This document shows, in pieces, positions 45,452 through 55,469 of a stretch of 64,000 nucleotides of DNA (position 1 is its first letter; each line of letters opens with the position of its first letter). Below the pieces are notes generated by a model, which worked only from the letters and a program-made list of their open reading frames with translations, was not told where the DNA came from and made no database searches. The stretch covers positions 62,001 to 126,000 of the forward strand of contig NZ_JABAIK010000005.1 in NCBI RefSeq assembly GCF_012641465.1, read 5' to 3'. The stretch comes from Vibrio agarilyticus. GTDB lineage: Bacteria > Pseudomonadota > Gammaproteobacteria > Enterobacterales > Vibrionaceae. The position numbers and the translations under genes are program-made.

Positions 45452-47575
45452 ATGAATCAATATCTCGCGGTAACCTCAAACGGACTTGAGAACCTTTTAG
45501 TTGAAGAACTCACCAAGCTTGGGATCACCAATGCCAAACCCGTTCAAGCAGGCGTGAAGTTCAGCGCTAGCAACGAGCAAATTTACCGTTGCTGTCTTTG
45601 GAGCCGTTTAGCGTCCAGGTTTGTGCGTGTTTTGAGTGAATTTAGCTGCGAAGACGATATGGATTTGTACCTTGCGACATCCGCTATCAATTGGGTCAAT
45701 CAATTTCATAGCAGCAAAAAATTTGTCGTTGATTTTAATGGTACGAACCGCGAGATACGCAACAGCCAATATGGCGCGATGAAAGTGAAAGATGGGATTG
45801 TTGACTGCTTTGAAAAGAAAGGGTTACCAAGACCGAATATTAGTAAAGAGCGTCCGGACATTCGTATTCACGTGCGTCTTCATAAAGATAAAGCCCTTTT
45901 GGGTGTCGACATGGTGGGTGCCGGTCTTCACCAAAGGGGTTATCGACCTGAATCTGGACGCGCGCCGCTTCGTGAGACATTGGCTGCAGCGATTATCCTG
46001 CGAAGTGGTTGGGATGGCAGCCAAGCCCTTTTAGATCCAATGTGTGGTTCAGGCACTTTGCTGATTGAAGCGGCATTGATGGCCGCGAATATCGCGCCGG
46101 GTGTGAAGCGCAAGCAGTGGTGCTTCGAATCTCTAGAAGATTTCGAGCCAGAACTGTGGGCTGAAATTAAATCTGAAGCGAGTGTACAAGCGCGGCGAGG
46201 TGTCAAAAATGTTGACACTAAATTCTATGGCTTTGATAACGATGAAAAAGTACTCAACATTGCGCGTGATAATGCTCGAAGAGCGGGCGTCGATTCACTG
46301 ATTGAGTTTGGTCTTGGTGATGCGGCTACCTTAGTGCGTCCAGAAGGATTTAGTCACGGCGTTGTGGTGTGTAACCCACCATATGGCGAGCGATTGGGAA
46401 CAGAACCTGGACTAATCGCGCTATATACTGCCTTTGGAGCTCAACTGAAAGCTCAGTTTGGTGGCTGTAAAGCGTCAATTTTTTCTAGCTCGGATGAGCT
46501 GTTAAGCTGCTTACGCATGCGCGCAGATAAGCAGTTCAAATTAAATAACGGCGCGTTACCGTGTCACCAAAAAAATTACAGCATTGCTGAACGTAGCGGT
46601 AGTGAATTGAATAGTGACGGCACTGCCGCGCTTATCGCGCCGGATTTTGCGAATCGACTCAAGAAGAATATTGCTAAAGTTGCGAAATGGGCAAAGAAAG
46701 AGCAACTTGATTGCTATCGTATTTACGATGCAGATTTACCCGAGTACAACGTCGCGATAGATATGTACCTCGATAATATTGTAATTCAAGAGTATGCGGC
46801 GCCTAAAACCATTGCTGAAGAGAAAGCAAAACGTCGTTTAACTGACATTATTCGAGCCACTATTCAAGTAACAGGCATTGAAGCGAATAAAGTGGTTTTA
46901 AAAACTCGTGAGAAACAGAAAGGTCGCAGCCAATATCAAAAATTGGCTCAAGTTTCTGAGCGCCTCGAGGTGAAAGAATATGGCGTTAAACTGATAGTAA
47001 ATCTGCACGATTATCTCGATACAGGTCTGTTTCTTGATCATAAAATTACTCGCCGCCGTTTGGGCGAAATGGCAAGTGGTAAAGATTTCCTAAATTTGTT
47101 TGCGTACACTGGCAGTGCAACAGTTCATGCCGCGAAGGGTGGCGCGCGGTCAACAACGACTGTTGATATGTCAAATACCTATCTGCAATGGGCAAAAGAT
47201 AACATGGCCCTCAATGGTCTTGTGGGGCGCCAGCACCAATTCATTCAAGCGGATTGTCTTCAATGGCTTGAGAAGGCAACAGAGCAATATGACTTGATCT
47301 TTATTGATCCGCCAACGTTTTCAAATTCGAAACGTATGGAAGAGAGTTTTGATGTGCAGCGCGATCATATTAAGTTAATGCGCAATTTGAAGCGTTTGCT
47401 GAGTTCTAACGGTACGATTGTTTTTTCAAATAATAAACGCCATTTTAAAATGGATATGGAAGTGCTTAGTGATCTAGGTTTACGTGCTGAGAATATTTCT
47501 AGTCAAACATTACCGCTGGATTTTTCGCGCAATAAACAGATTCATAACTGCTGGCTCATTAGTCATAAAGCCTAG
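45452..47575 (+). CDS. rlmKL: Bifunctional 23S rRNA methyltransferase RlmKL (m2G2445, m7G2069)
   Basis: A 707-residue fusion of two methyltransferases. A THUMP domain (about 45-155) is followed by the RlmL domain (SAM site [14 protein letters not shown], catalytic NPPYGERLG), which makes m2G2445. The RlmK domain ([16 protein letters not shown] and [12 protein letters not shown]) makes m7G2069. The order and length match the E. coli enzyme (702 residues). Confidence 0.95.
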   Translation: MNQYLAVTSNGLENLLVEELTKLGITNAKPVQAGVKFSASNEQIYRCCLWSRLASRFVRVLSEFSCEDDMDLYLATSAINWVNQFHSSKKFVVDFNGTNREIRNSQYGAMKVKDGIVDCFEKKGLPRPNISKERPDIRIHVRLHKDKALLGVDMVGAGLHQRGYRPESGRAPLRETLAAAIILRSGWDGSQALLDPMCGSGTLLIEAALMAANIAPGVKRKQWCFESLEDFEPELWAEIKSEASVQARRGVKNVDTKFYGFDNDEKVLNIARDNARRAGVDSLIEFGLGDAATLVRPEGFSHGVVVCNPPYGERLGTEPGLIALYTAFGAQLKAQFGGCKASIFSSSDELLSCLRMRADKQFKLNNGALPCHQKNYSIAERSGSELNSDGTAALIAPDFANRLKKNIAKVAKWAKKEQLDCYRIYDADLPEYNVAIDMYLDNIVIQEYAAPKTIAEEKAKRRLTDIIRATIQVTGIEANKVVLKTREKQKGRSQYQKLAQVSERLEVKEYGVKLIVNLHDYLDTGLFLDHKITRRRLGEMASGKDFLNLFAYTGSATVHAAKGGARSTTTVDMSNTYLQWAKDNMALNGLVGRQHQFIQADCLQWLEKATEQYDLIFIDPPTFSNSKRMEESFDVQRDHIKLMRNLKRLLSSNGTIVFSNNKRHFKMDMEVLSDLGLRAENISSQTLPLDFSRNKQIHNCWLISHKA

Positions 47576-47695
47576 TCGCTAGATTAGGCAGCACTCAAAT
47601 AATGTGAAGTGGCAGTTAGCTACACTGTCACTTCAAATGGAAAGGGCCAAATCATATCGGGTGGATACCGAGGAAAAGCGGATAAGGAGACAGCC

Positions 47696-47944
47696 GTGTT
47701 AATGCTCTACAGTACCCAAGGTTGCCATTTGTGTGAAATGGCACTTGAATTGATTCAGCAGGCGCGTATCGACGTGAATCTTTCTGTTATTGACATAGCA
47801 CTCGACGATGCTCTGTTTTCTCGTTACGGCGTCACAATTCCTGTGCTTAGTCTTTCAAATAGCACTGCGGAGCTGTGCTGGCCTTTTGATTTACAACAAT
47901 TACAACACTGGTTAGAAAGCAATGGCATTACTTACTATCCATAA
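47696..47944 (+). CDS. Glutaredoxin-like protein (DUF836 type)
   Basis: An 82-residue thioredoxin-fold protein with the redox motif C-H-L-C at residues 10-13 (LYSTQGCHLCEMA) and the cis-Pro strand VTIPVLS. The open frame starts at 47609, but GTG 47696 has AAGGAG 6 nt upstream and gives the compact length of the family; ATG 47702 is an alternative. The function is not established; it is a predicted small thiol-redox protein. It overlaps the uup start by 23 nt, so translation is coupled. Confidence 0.85.
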   Translation: MLMLYSTQGCHLCEMALELIQQARIDVNLSVIDIALDDALFSRYGVTIPVLSLSNSTAELCWPFDLQQLQHWLESNGITYYP

Positions 47945-49844
47945 CGGACAGTTGGCATTTGGCGATCATCCGTTACTAGATCACGCAGATTTTGCACTTC
48001 AAGAGAATGAACGAGTTTGTTTGGTTGGACGCAATGGCGCTGGCAAATCAACACTAATGAAAGTACTGGCAGGCGACATCTTGATGGATGACGGCAAATT
48101 GCAGTTGACGCAAGATGTGGTGGTGTCGCGCCTTGAGCAAGATCCTCCTCGTGCCCAAGCTGGTACGGTTTACGATTACGTCTCAGGTGGGCTGGCGGAT
48201 GTGGGTGCTCAGCTTAAGATCTATCACGATCTTCTGGATCTTGTCGCTCAAGATCCCAGTGACAAGCACATTAAACAGTTAGCAAAAGTTCAGGAACAGT
48301 TGGATCATGCTAATGCATGGCGACTTGAAGATCGGGTCAATAATGTATTAACAGCACTGCAACTGGATGCGAATACGTTGTTAGCTGATCTTTCCGGTGG
48401 TTGGCAACGTAAAGCGGCGTTAGCTCGTGCATTGGTCTGCGATCCGGATGTATTGCTGCTGGATGAACCGACTAACCATCTCGACGTAACAACCATTGAA
48501 TGGTTAGAGAGCTTCCTTAAAGATTTCCGCGGCTCCATCATTTTTATTTCTCATGATCGTGCGTTTATTAAGTCAATGGCGACGCGCATCGTGGATCTTG
48601 ACCGTGGGCAATTAAGCTCGTTTCCCGGTGACTACGATAATTATCTGATTGAAAAAGAAGAGCAATTGCGTGTCGAAGAGATGCAAAATGCAGAATTTGA
48701 TAAAAAGCTAGCGCAAGAGGAAGTCTGGATCCGTCAAGGGATCAAAGCAAGACGAACACGCAACGAAGGTCGCGTTCGCGCGTTAAAAAAATTGCGTGAA
48801 GAGCGCCAAAATCGTCGAGAAGTGCAGGGTAAAGTTAATTTGCAAATTGATGATGCGGCACGTTCTGGAAAAATTGTGTTTGAAGCTGAAGATCTCCATT
48901 TTGCTTTTGAAGGCAAAAAGATTGTCGATGGGTTCAGCTTTAACATCATGCGTGGCGACCGTATCGCATTAATTGGACCTAATGGTTGTGGCAAAAGTAC
49001 GTTACTGAAACTGCTATTGGGTGATTTAAAGCCAGATAGTGGCCGTCTGCACTGTGGTACTAAACTTGAAGTGGCGTATTTTGACCAATACCGAGAAGCT
49101 TTGGATCCAGAGAAGACCGTAATTGATAATTTAGCCGACGGCAAACAAGAAGTTATGGTGGGTGGCCGCGAGCGTCATGCGCTAAGCTATCTTCAAGACT
49201 TTCTATTTTCTCCCAAACGCGCTCGCACTCCTGTAAAGGCTTTGTCTGGCGGTGAGAAAAATCGACTGCTTTTAGCGCGAATTTTCCTCAAATCAAACAA
49301 TTTATTAATTCTCGATGAACCAACCAATGATCTCGACATCGAAACATTGGAACTTTTGGAAGAAATGCTTGCCAATTACCAAGGTACACTATTATTGGTG
49401 AGCCATGACCGTCAATTTGTCGATAACACAGTGACAACGAGTTGGATTTTCGAAGGTGACGGCAAAATTGAGGAGTTTGTTGGAGGCTATCATGACGCAC
49501 AACAGCAGCGTGCGCAGGTGAAAGCCAGTCGCGAAGTGGTGGAAAAACCAACGAAGAAAGCGGTCGCGGTTGAGGAAAGTCCCAAAACTGCGCCAGCAAA
49601 GAATACCTCGAAGAAGTTATCGTATAAGCTCCAACGAGAATTAGAGACATTACCTGCCACCCTTGAACAGCTTGAGCAAGACATTGAGCAGCTGCAACAG
49701 CAGGTTAACGATGCCACTTTCTTTAGCCAGCCTGTCGATATCACACAACCTGTGTTAGAGCAGTTGACAAAGTTGGAGCAGGATTTAGAAATTGCCTTTG
49801 AGCGTTGGGAAGAGCTTGAAGCAATGCAACAGGATAGTCAGTAA
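47922..49844 (+). CDS. uup: ABC-F ATPase Uup
   Basis: A 640-residue cytosolic ABC-F protein with two ATPase domains and no membrane part. Walker A motifs are GRNGAGKST and GPNGCGKST; signatures are LSGGWQRK and LSGGEKNR; Walker B motifs end in LLLDEPTNHLD and LILDEPTNDLD. The C-terminal coiled coil (about 560-640, Gln/Glu-rich) is the DNA- or ribosome-binding extension of Uup. E. coli Uup suppresses precise transposon excision and acts in ribosome or replication-intermediate handling. Confidence 0.94.
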   Translation: MALLTIHNGQLAFGDHPLLDHADFALQENERVCLVGRNGAGKSTLMKVLAGDILMDDGKLQLTQDVVVSRLEQDPPRAQAGTVYDYVSGGLADVGAQLKIYHDLLDLVAQDPSDKHIKQLAKVQEQLDHANAWRLEDRVNNVLTALQLDANTLLADLSGGWQRKAALARALVCDPDVLLLDEPTNHLDVTTIEWLESFLKDFRGSIIFISHDRAFIKSMATRIVDLDRGQLSSFPGDYDNYLIEKEEQLRVEEMQNAEFDKKLAQEEVWIRQGIKARRTRNEGRVRALKKLREERQNRREVQGKVNLQIDDAARSGKIVFEAEDLHFAFEGKKIVDGFSFNIMRGDRIALIGPNGCGKSTLLKLLLGDLKPDSGRLHCGTKLEVAYFDQYREALDPEKTVIDNLADGKQEVMVGGRERHALSYLQDFLFSPKRARTPVKALSGGEKNRLLLARIFLKSNNLLILDEPTNDLDIETLELLEEMLANYQGTLLLVSHDRQFVDNTVTTSWIFEGDGKIEEFVGGYHDAQQQRAQVKASREVVEKPTKKAVAVEESPKTAPAKNTSKKLSYKLQRELETLPATLEQLEQDIEQLQQQVNDATFFSQPVDITQPVLEQLTKLEQDLEIAFERWEELEAMQQDSQ

Positions 49845-49847
49845 TCA

Positions 49848-51638
49848 ATGAATCGCAGTATTAAACTCACTACACTCGCATTGGCAATTGCTAGTGCGAC
49901 CGCAAACGCCGCACTTTATCGTGTGGTTGAAGTCGAAGTTGCTTCAGATGTCGCGGCAACAATTTCTGGTCAGTATGGCGAAAATACGCCATTTGAAGCA
50001 CGGGGTGTTGCCATTCAACCTAGTGCGTTAGGGGAAAACTGTTTTCAAACAAGTTGCGCCGATGATAGTTACGCAGCCGCAGTAGAAACCCGCATTGCCA
50101 TTCCAGGTTTTAACTATCGTGAGGAAGTTGCGTTCAATAATGACGTGACATTTTATGACTTCCTTGATGAGGACCATGTTGAGCAGTATTGCTTAAATGA
50201 ACTAGGTTATGCAACGTGTGATGTTTGGGCTGACATCCGTTGGAATACATGGGTTTCTGAGCTACGGGGTAGCTCTTACCTTAATCCTTCAGAGGATGTG
50301 GGTTCGTTTCATTCAAACTCGCTTGCCTTTGTTGAGGGTTTTCCAAGCGCTTATGTGAACGAGTACAACAATGTGATTAACTCGTTAACCATAGATGGTA
50401 AAGCGGTGGGCAACCAAAGTGTTGCTGACCTTAACACGCGTGAATTAACCACACGAAATACCGTTGTTGCACCTGTTTTGCCAACCCCTGGTGCGGATGC
50501 TGAAGCGTTCTTTCAAACTCGAGCGTGGAAAGCAGATGGCACCTATACCGTCGGCAGTATCTCCCGCGAGCAGAAAAACGATAATACGGATGAAACCACC
50601 ACTTATATTAGCCGAGGCGCTATCTGGGGCGAGGATGGTGTGGTTGCCGAATTGCCGTGGGGCGCGAGCGTTGGCGCAGAAGATGATGATCGTCTTTCAC
50701 AAGGCAGTCTGCGTGATTTTATAGTCTCTGAAGATGGTTCAACCATTTATAGCGTCGGCTACAATACATTTCGTTTAGATGGTAATAACTATTTGAACGC
50801 GGCGGTGATGAAAGGCTCGTTACCAGCCGCAAACAGCCTTACAGATGTGGCTTGGGTGTTTGAAATTATTAACAATACCAAATCCCTCGATAACGATGAT
50901 GATTTTGTCTATAGCAACTCTCGCTTAGATAGCGTCAATCAAAATTTAGTCGCAGTAGGTAGCGCGAAACGCGCAGGACGCGTCACCCAAGATGGTGCAT
51001 CACCAAATCGTTTATTCGTCGTCGACAATATTGCATTTGATGCTCCCGAAGATGTGACTTTGAACGCTCGTTTCTTTAGTGAATTTGGTGGCATTTTCTT
51101 CCCGAGTAGTGGTGGTGAAATCGGCGGCATTAACAATTACAACGAAATTGTAGGCACCGCCGATACTGATGACGTTCGTGAAGTGGATGGTAAACCACGT
51201 CCTCAGGGGGGCTTTATTTTCCCGTATCAAAGTAATGCATGCTCAGAAGATCCAACAAACGAAGCTTGTGATCGCAATGAGATTTTCGATGGTAAGGCGT
51301 GGTTACTTGATGATTTGACTAACGGTGGTGAGTTTTCCGCTGATAACAACCAATTTCGTATTATTGAAGCGTCAGACATCAATGATGCAGGGGTAATTTC
51401 GGCAACGGCTGTTATGTGTGAAGGTGGCTATGACTCCACTGCAAGTAATGCATTGTGCCAAGAAGGTCGAAGTAATGCTGAAAAAGTGGTTGCGGTTAAG
51501 CTGATCCCGATCCAAGGGGCAACATCAGAAAACATTGTTGTACGCAGTGTTGATAATACGCGTTCGGAGCGTAAAGGCGCAGGGTTAGGTTGGCTCGCGT
51601 TTGGATTGCTTGCGTTGCTTGGATTACGTCGTCGTTAA
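49848..51638 (+). CDS. DUF3466 secreted protein with a GlyGly-CTERM-like tail
   Basis: A 596-residue exported protein: signal peptide MNRSIKLTTLALAIASATANA, a long beta-rich acidic body, and a tail of glycine-rich segment, hydrophobic helix and terminal arginines (GAGLGWLAFGLLALLGLRRR cut at 20). That tail resembles the GlyGly-CTERM signal processed by rhombosortase for surface display in vibrios. Cysteines in pairs (CFQTSC, CLNELGYATC) suggest periplasmic disulfides. The family (DUF3466) has no known function. The start is 3 nt after the uup stop, so it is probably cotranscribed with uup. Confidence 0.82.
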   Translation: MNRSIKLTTLALAIASATANAALYRVVEVEVASDVAATISGQYGENTPFEARGVAIQPSALGENCFQTSCADDSYAAAVETRIAIPGFNYREEVAFNNDVTFYDFLDEDHVEQYCLNELGYATCDVWADIRWNTWVSELRGSSYLNPSEDVGSFHSNSLAFVEGFPSAYVNEYNNVINSLTIDGKAVGNQSVADLNTRELTTRNTVVAPVLPTPGADAEAFFQTRAWKADGTYTVGSISREQKNDNTDETTTYISRGAIWGEDGVVAELPWGASVGAEDDDRLSQGSLRDFIVSEDGSTIYSVGYNTFRLDGNNYLNAAVMKGSLPAANSLTDVAWVFEIINNTKSLDNDDDFVYSNSRLDSVNQNLVAVGSAKRAGRVTQDGASPNRLFVVDNIAFDAPEDVTLNARFFSEFGGIFFPSSGGEIGGINNYNEIVGTADTDDVREVDGKPRPQGGFIFPYQSNACSEDPTNEACDRNEIFDGKAWLLDDLTNGGEFSADNNQFRIIEASDINDAGVISATAVMCEGGYDSTASNALCQEGRSNAEKVVAVKLIPIQGATSENIVVRSVDNTRSERKGAGLGWLAFGLLALLGLRRR

Positions 51639-51663
51639 GTTTCATTCACTTTATTGTCAACAT

Positions 51664-51700
51664 AGGCACGGTTTCACAATTTTGAAGCCGTGCCTTTTTT
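51664..51700 (+). terminator. Intrinsic terminator after the DUF3466 gene
   Basis: A 12-bp stem with one G-U pair (51664-51675 with 51684-51695, 8-nt loop) followed by T residues to 51700. Confidence 0.9.
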
Positions 51701-51812
51701 GTCGCTTGAGAAATTTCCCGTGGTGATCGAAACTTATCAACGGAGTCATAAAAACTCCATCAAAGTTTAACACTGAAACAAAGCTCACATTGAGTTTGAT
51801 GAGGGAAGAACT

Positions 51813-51998
51813 ATGAAGAGACAAAAGCGTGATCGTCTCGCACGTGCACAATCTCAAGGTTATAAAGCAGGATTAAATGGCCGCTCTCAGGACATGTGTC
51901 CACATCAGCAGGGTGATGCGCGATCCTATTGGCTCGGGGGATGGCGTGATGCCATTGGCGATAGGGAGTCCGGACTCGGCTTGTACAGCTACAAGTAG
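51813..51998 (+). CDS. rmf: Ribosome modulation factor RMF
   Basis: A 61-residue basic protein that dimerises 70S ribosomes into inactive 100S particles in stationary phase. MKRQKRDRLARAQSQGYKAG, CPHQQGDARSYWLGGWRDA are diagnostic; E. coli RMF is 55 residues. It is monocistronic and lies next to fabA (convergent), as in E. coli. Confidence 0.95.
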   Translation: MKRQKRDRLARAQSQGYKAGLNGRSQDMCPHQQGDARSYWLGGWRDAIGDRESGLGLYSYK

Positions 51999-52067
51999 CC
52001 ATTACTAAGCACCACTGAAAATAATTCCCTCATCAGGGAAAATTGAATATTCAATTCGAATGAAAGA

Positions 52068-52091
52068 AAACGGCTCTCAAGGGAGCCGTTT
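52068..52091. terminator. Bidirectional terminator between rmf and fabA
   Basis: AAACGGCTC (52068-52076) pairs with GAGCCGTTT (52083-52091). Flanking A residues on the left give a U run for the reverse-strand fabA. A second small hairpin (TTCCCT/AGGGAA, 52025-52040) lies closer to rmf. Confidence 0.75.
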
Positions 52092-52105
52092 ATGATTGTC
52101 GTAGA

Positions 52106-52624
52106 CTAAAAATTTGAGGTGTCTTGAAACAGACCTACTTTCAAATCCTTAGCCACATATATCTCTTTACCGTCAACTAAAACGCGTCCATCCGCCAGGC
52201 CCATAACCAATTTACGGTTTACCACGCGTTTCATATTTATCTCATAAGTAACGGTTTTAGCAGTAGGAAGAATTTGGCCGGTAAACTTAACCTCACCAAC
52301 GCCCAGCGCTCGGCCTTTACCTTTGCCACCAACCCAGCCTAAGAAGAAACCAACCAGTTGCCACATCGCATCTAGGCCTAAGCAACCCGGCATAACAGGG
52401 TCGCCGGGAAAATGGCAGTCGAAAAACCATAAATCAGGCGTGATGTCGAGCTCAGCAAGAATAAGGCCTTTACCAAATTCTCCTTCAGTTTCAGACATTT
52501 TGGTGATGCGATCCATCATCAGCATGTTTGGGGCGGGCAATTGAGGGTAACCTTCGCCAAACAGCTCTCCTTGGCTTGACGCAATTAAGTCATCACGATT
52601 GTAAGATTCACGTTTATTCTGCAT
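52106..52624 (-). CDS. fabA: 3-hydroxydecanoyl-ACP dehydratase/isomerase FabA
   Basis: A 172-residue hotdog enzyme that dehydrates 3-hydroxydecanoyl-ACP and isomerises the double bond, committing to unsaturated fatty acids. The active-site region [23 protein letters not shown] holds the catalytic His and Asp. The start MQNKRESY (52624) matches vibrio FabA; ATG 52630 would add two residues and has GGAG 4 nt upstream, so either is possible. A FabR-like palindrome lies upstream. Confidence 0.95.
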   Translation of the reverse strand: MQNKRESYNRDDLIASSQGELFGEGYPQLPAPNMLMMDRITKMSETEGEFGKGLILAELDITPDLWFFDCHFPGDPVMPGCLGLDAMWQLVGFFLGWVGGKGKGRALGVGEVKFTGQILPTAKTVTYEINMKRVVNRKLVMGLADGRVLVDGKEIYVAKDLKVGLFQDTSNF

Positions 52625-52660
52625 TACCATTATACTCCGATGTAAGACCCAAGCATATTA

Positions 52661-52678
52661 AGTGAACACGTGTAAGCC
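52661..52678 (-). promoter_or_regulatory. FabR-type operator upstream of fabA
   Basis: Read on the fabA strand the site is GGCTTACACGTGTTCACT, sharing the core TACACGTGTT with the E. coli fabA FabR site (AGCGTACACGTGTTAGCT as I remember it). It lies about 40-55 bp before the start codon, over the presumed -35 region. FabR represses unsaturated fatty-acid genes in response to acyl-ACP/CoA pools. Confidence 0.6.
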
Positions 52679-52696
52679 AAACAACTCCTACCAGTA

Positions 52697-54340
52697 CTAG
52701 ACAAACCAGTTTTTTACACGTTCAAACAGGGAAATAGGGTGTTCATGACGTTCAAAATTTTCAATCCGTTCAGCAATCGCACCAATCACACTCTCTTCCT
52801 CTTCATCACGGAATGGCTTACCCATAATCAGAGGAATGGCATCATCAACGGTTGACACTGGCCAAATGTGAAATTCACCTAGGCGAATACTCTCGACGAC
52901 TTCCGGATGTAAGGTCAAGTGCTTCAGGTTAGTTGTCGGCAAGATCACACCTTGATGTCCGGTGAAGCCTTGGTGGCGACAAACCTGATAAAAGCCCTCA
53001 ATCTTTTCGTTCAAGCCACCCACAGCTTGCACACGGCCAAATTGATCAACAGCGCCTGTCACCGCGATTTGCTGATTAACGGGAATTTCCGATAATGCAC
53101 TCACGAAACTGCACAGTTCAGCGAGTGATGCGCTATCACCATCAACTTCACTGTATGATTGCTCAAACACAATTGAGGCAGAATATGGTAGTGGTGCATC
53201 CAAATTAAGTTCACTACTTACAAAGGCTTGCATAATCATCATGCCTTTTGCATGAAGGTTACCGCCAAGTTCTGCTTTGCGTTCAACGTCAGAAATATCA
53301 CCATCGCCGAAATGGATTACACAGGAAATTCGAGCCGGTTCGCCATATGAGACCGGATGGCCGGCGACATCAATGACGGTTAAGCCATTCACTTGGCCAA
53401 TCTGCTCTCCGGTTGTTTCGATGATAACTTGGCCACCCAAGATGTCTTCTAGTGCGCGTTGAGGAAGATATGCTTCGCGATAATACTTTTGTTCAAACAC
53501 ACGTAACATGTGTGCATCACGAATCATGTTGCCTTGGCTTTCTTGAGCCGCAAGTGCTAAGTAGTTTTGCAACCAAATCGGAGATAGTGGCAAATAATGT
53601 TGATCTTCCGTTTCTCGAGTCCCTGCTGTGAGTAAACGCAGTAAAGCCTCACAATCAAACTCGGGTAACTGGTAACGCTGAGTGATCCATTTTACGTAGC
53701 CAGTGTAATGTTCGATATTTGTGTCAGTAAGATGAAAGTCTTCTTCCAGTTCGGTAAACATCATCATATTGCGAAAGCAATCTTCATCAAGGTATTCAAC
53801 CTCTGCCATTTGCTCGCGGTCGCCAATCACAACTAGCTTTATATCGAACTCTCTTGGCTGAATATTTCGCCGAACTTGATGCTTATTAAACGTAATGGGT
53901 TCGATTGGCTCACCAAGGACTGCTGCTTTTATTTGCGGCCACAGCAGAGGATTAGCGATCAGCATATTTGCCGATATAACCAAAAAACCATGATTGGCAG
54001 CATCAAATAAACCAGGCTCAATCACTATTTGTTCTTGACTATCAAGGTAATAGTGATCAAACAGAGCTAACCCGTTAATTTTTTCGCACGTAATAATAGG
54101 GCGTTCTTGGGCAACGGTTTCAAATGCTTCTGCAACCAATGTGCGATAAATGGGGTTATCACACCCGGTTATCGCTAAAAAGCGAGTATGGCTTTGCAGC
54201 GTTGCAAAATGCTTTAGGGCCGATACGAGTCTAGGTTGTAACGCAGTGTAGGGTTGATACGGAATCGATTCAAGATGCTCGAGCAGCGGCATAACACGAG
54301 TAAATTGTGGCGTGACCAACTGCCAATCTATATTGTTCAT
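52697..54340 (-). CDS. ycbZ: Lon-like protease without ATPase motif (LonH/YcbZ type)
   Basis: A 547-residue protein with a C-terminal Lon-type serine protease domain: Ser near 403 in VDGDSASLAEL and Lys near 446 in GGLNEKIEGF form the catalytic dyad, followed by GVILPTTN. The N-terminal region is related to an ATPase domain but lacks a Walker A motif (the equivalent stretch reads AITGCDNPIYRT), as in E. coli YcbZ. Its role is not settled; the family is proposed to act in ribosome or protein quality control. It lies between fabA and matP as in E. coli. Confidence 0.9.
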   Translation of the reverse strand: MNNIDWQLVTPQFTRVMPLLEHLESIPYQPYTALQPRLVSALKHFATLQSHTRFLAITGCDNPIYRTLVAEAFETVAQERPIITCEKINGLALFDHYYLDSQEQIVIEPGLFDAANHGFLVISANMLIANPLLWPQIKAAVLGEPIEPITFNKHQVRRNIQPREFDIKLVVIGDREQMAEVEYLDEDCFRNMMMFTELEEDFHLTDTNIEHYTGYVKWITQRYQLPEFDCEALLRLLTAGTRETEDQHYLPLSPIWLQNYLALAAQESQGNMIRDAHMLRVFEQKYYREAYLPQRALEDILGGQVIIETTGEQIGQVNGLTVIDVAGHPVSYGEPARISCVIHFGDGDISDVERKAELGGNLHAKGMMIMQAFVSSELNLDAPLPYSASIVFEQSYSEVDGDSASLAELCSFVSALSEIPVNQQIAVTGAVDQFGRVQAVGGLNEKIEGFYQVCRHQGFTGHQGVILPTTNLKHLTLHPEVVESIRLGEFHIWPVSTVDDAIPLIMGKPFRDEEEESVIGAIAERIENFERHEHPISLFERVKNWFV

Positions 54341-54517
54341 TCATCATTTTCAGTTTTCATGTGTTGGCGGAGTATAGCAAAGAGCATTAACTAATGGCAC
54401 TGAAGAAAGAAATTGGTGGAAACTTGAGCGAAATCGCGTATTTAGTCAATGCTGTAAATTGTATTACAACCACGATTGAGTTACGCTGTCACTGCAGTGA
54501 TGAATGGGGCATAGACG

Positions 54518-54973
54518 ATGAAATATCAACAGCTAGAGAACCTTGAGTGTGGATGGAAATGGAACTACCTCATAGGTAAATGGAAAGATGGCGAGGCGAT
54601 AACACGCTATATTGATAGAAGTGAGGCTGATGCCGCTGTGGCTGAATTGCAATCCATCGAGCATCAGCCAACAAAAGTGCTAAGTTGGATTGATAATCAC
54701 ATGTCTGCCGCACTTGATAAAAAGTTAAAACAAGCCATTCGTGCTAAACGAAAGCGCCATTTTAACGCTGAGCAAGTTCACACCAAAAAAAAATCGATTG
54801 ATTTGGATTATCGCGTTTGGGAAAAGCTGTCTACTCGGGCCAATGAACTGGGCTGCACATTATCTGAAGCTATTGAATACTTATTGAGCGAAGCGTCTAG
54901 AAGCGAGAAAGCAAGCCAGAAAGTGAGCAGTTTAAAAGAAGATTTAAGCAAATTATTAACGAATGACAAATAA
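54518..54973 (+). CDS. matP: Macrodomain Ter protein MatP
   Basis: A 151-residue DNA-binding protein that organises the replication-terminus region by binding 13-bp matS sites. It has the N-terminal four-helix region (MKYQQLENLECGWKWNYL), the ribbon-helix-helix (KKSIDLDYRVWEKLSTRANE and LGCTLSEAIEYLL) and a C-terminal coiled coil used for tetramerisation. Four perfect matS sites are found in this window. DUF3634 follows 14 nt downstream. Confidence 0.95.
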   Translation: MKYQQLENLECGWKWNYLIGKWKDGEAITRYIDRSEADAAVAELQSIEHQPTKVLSWIDNHMSAALDKKLKQAIRAKRKRHFNAEQVHTKKKSIDLDYRVWEKLSTRANELGCTLSEAIEYLLSEASRSEKASQKVSSLKEDLSKLLTNDK

Positions 54974-54987
54974 AAAAAGGACAGGGT

Positions 54988-55299
54988 ATGTTGTATGTAA
55001 TTGTGATTGCTGCAGTGGTCATATTTTGGCTTATTTTTGCCGATAGACCGACGTTAAAAATAGATGTTAAGCAGGGTGAGATCGCTGCGTTAAAAGGGCA
55101 TTGCCCAACCAGTTTTAAACGTAATGTGGTTGAAATTGGTCACCAAACGCCGTTTGATGGCACGATAAAGGTTTACCACCGCAAGAGAGGGGCTCAATTG
55201 GTCTTTAGCAAGCCTGTTCCTAAATCTGTTCAGCAGCGCATTCGAAATGTTTTTCCACATCAAGGTTTTCGTAATGATAAGGGCAAGAAGCGCTCCTAA
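54988..55299 (+). CDS. DUF3634 membrane-anchored protein
   Basis: A 103-residue protein with one N-terminal membrane helix (MLYVIVIAAVVIFWLIFA) and a basic cytosolic part (LKIDVKQGEIAALKGHCP, KVYHRKRGAQLVFSKPVP) ending in Lys/Arg residues. It matches the DUF3634 family of unknown function. It lies 14 nt after matP with AAAAAGGA upstream, so it is cotranscribed; a terminator follows. Confidence 0.82.
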   Translation: MLYVIVIAAVVIFWLIFADRPTLKIDVKQGEIAALKGHCPTSFKRNVVEIGHQTPFDGTIKVYHRKRGAQLVFSKPVPKSVQQRIRNVFPHQGFRNDKGKKRS

Positions 55300-55317
55300 A
55301 GTGTTTTTACTGATCAT

Positions 55318-55343
55318 AGGTGCCATTTATCGGCACCTTTTTT
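55318..55343 (+). terminator. Intrinsic terminator after matP-DUF3634
   Basis: AGGTGCC (55318-55324), 7-nt loop, GGCACCT (55332-55338), T run to 55343. Confidence 0.9.
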
Positions 55344-55469
55344 ATTCCAAAAATCCAACTTACATCAACATTTACCAACAAAAACTTGGAAGCAATCTCC
55401 CAAATTACTGACAGCGCCACTTTGAATGCATACACTTATTTCACAATTAGTGAATAGGGTGTTCTTTTT

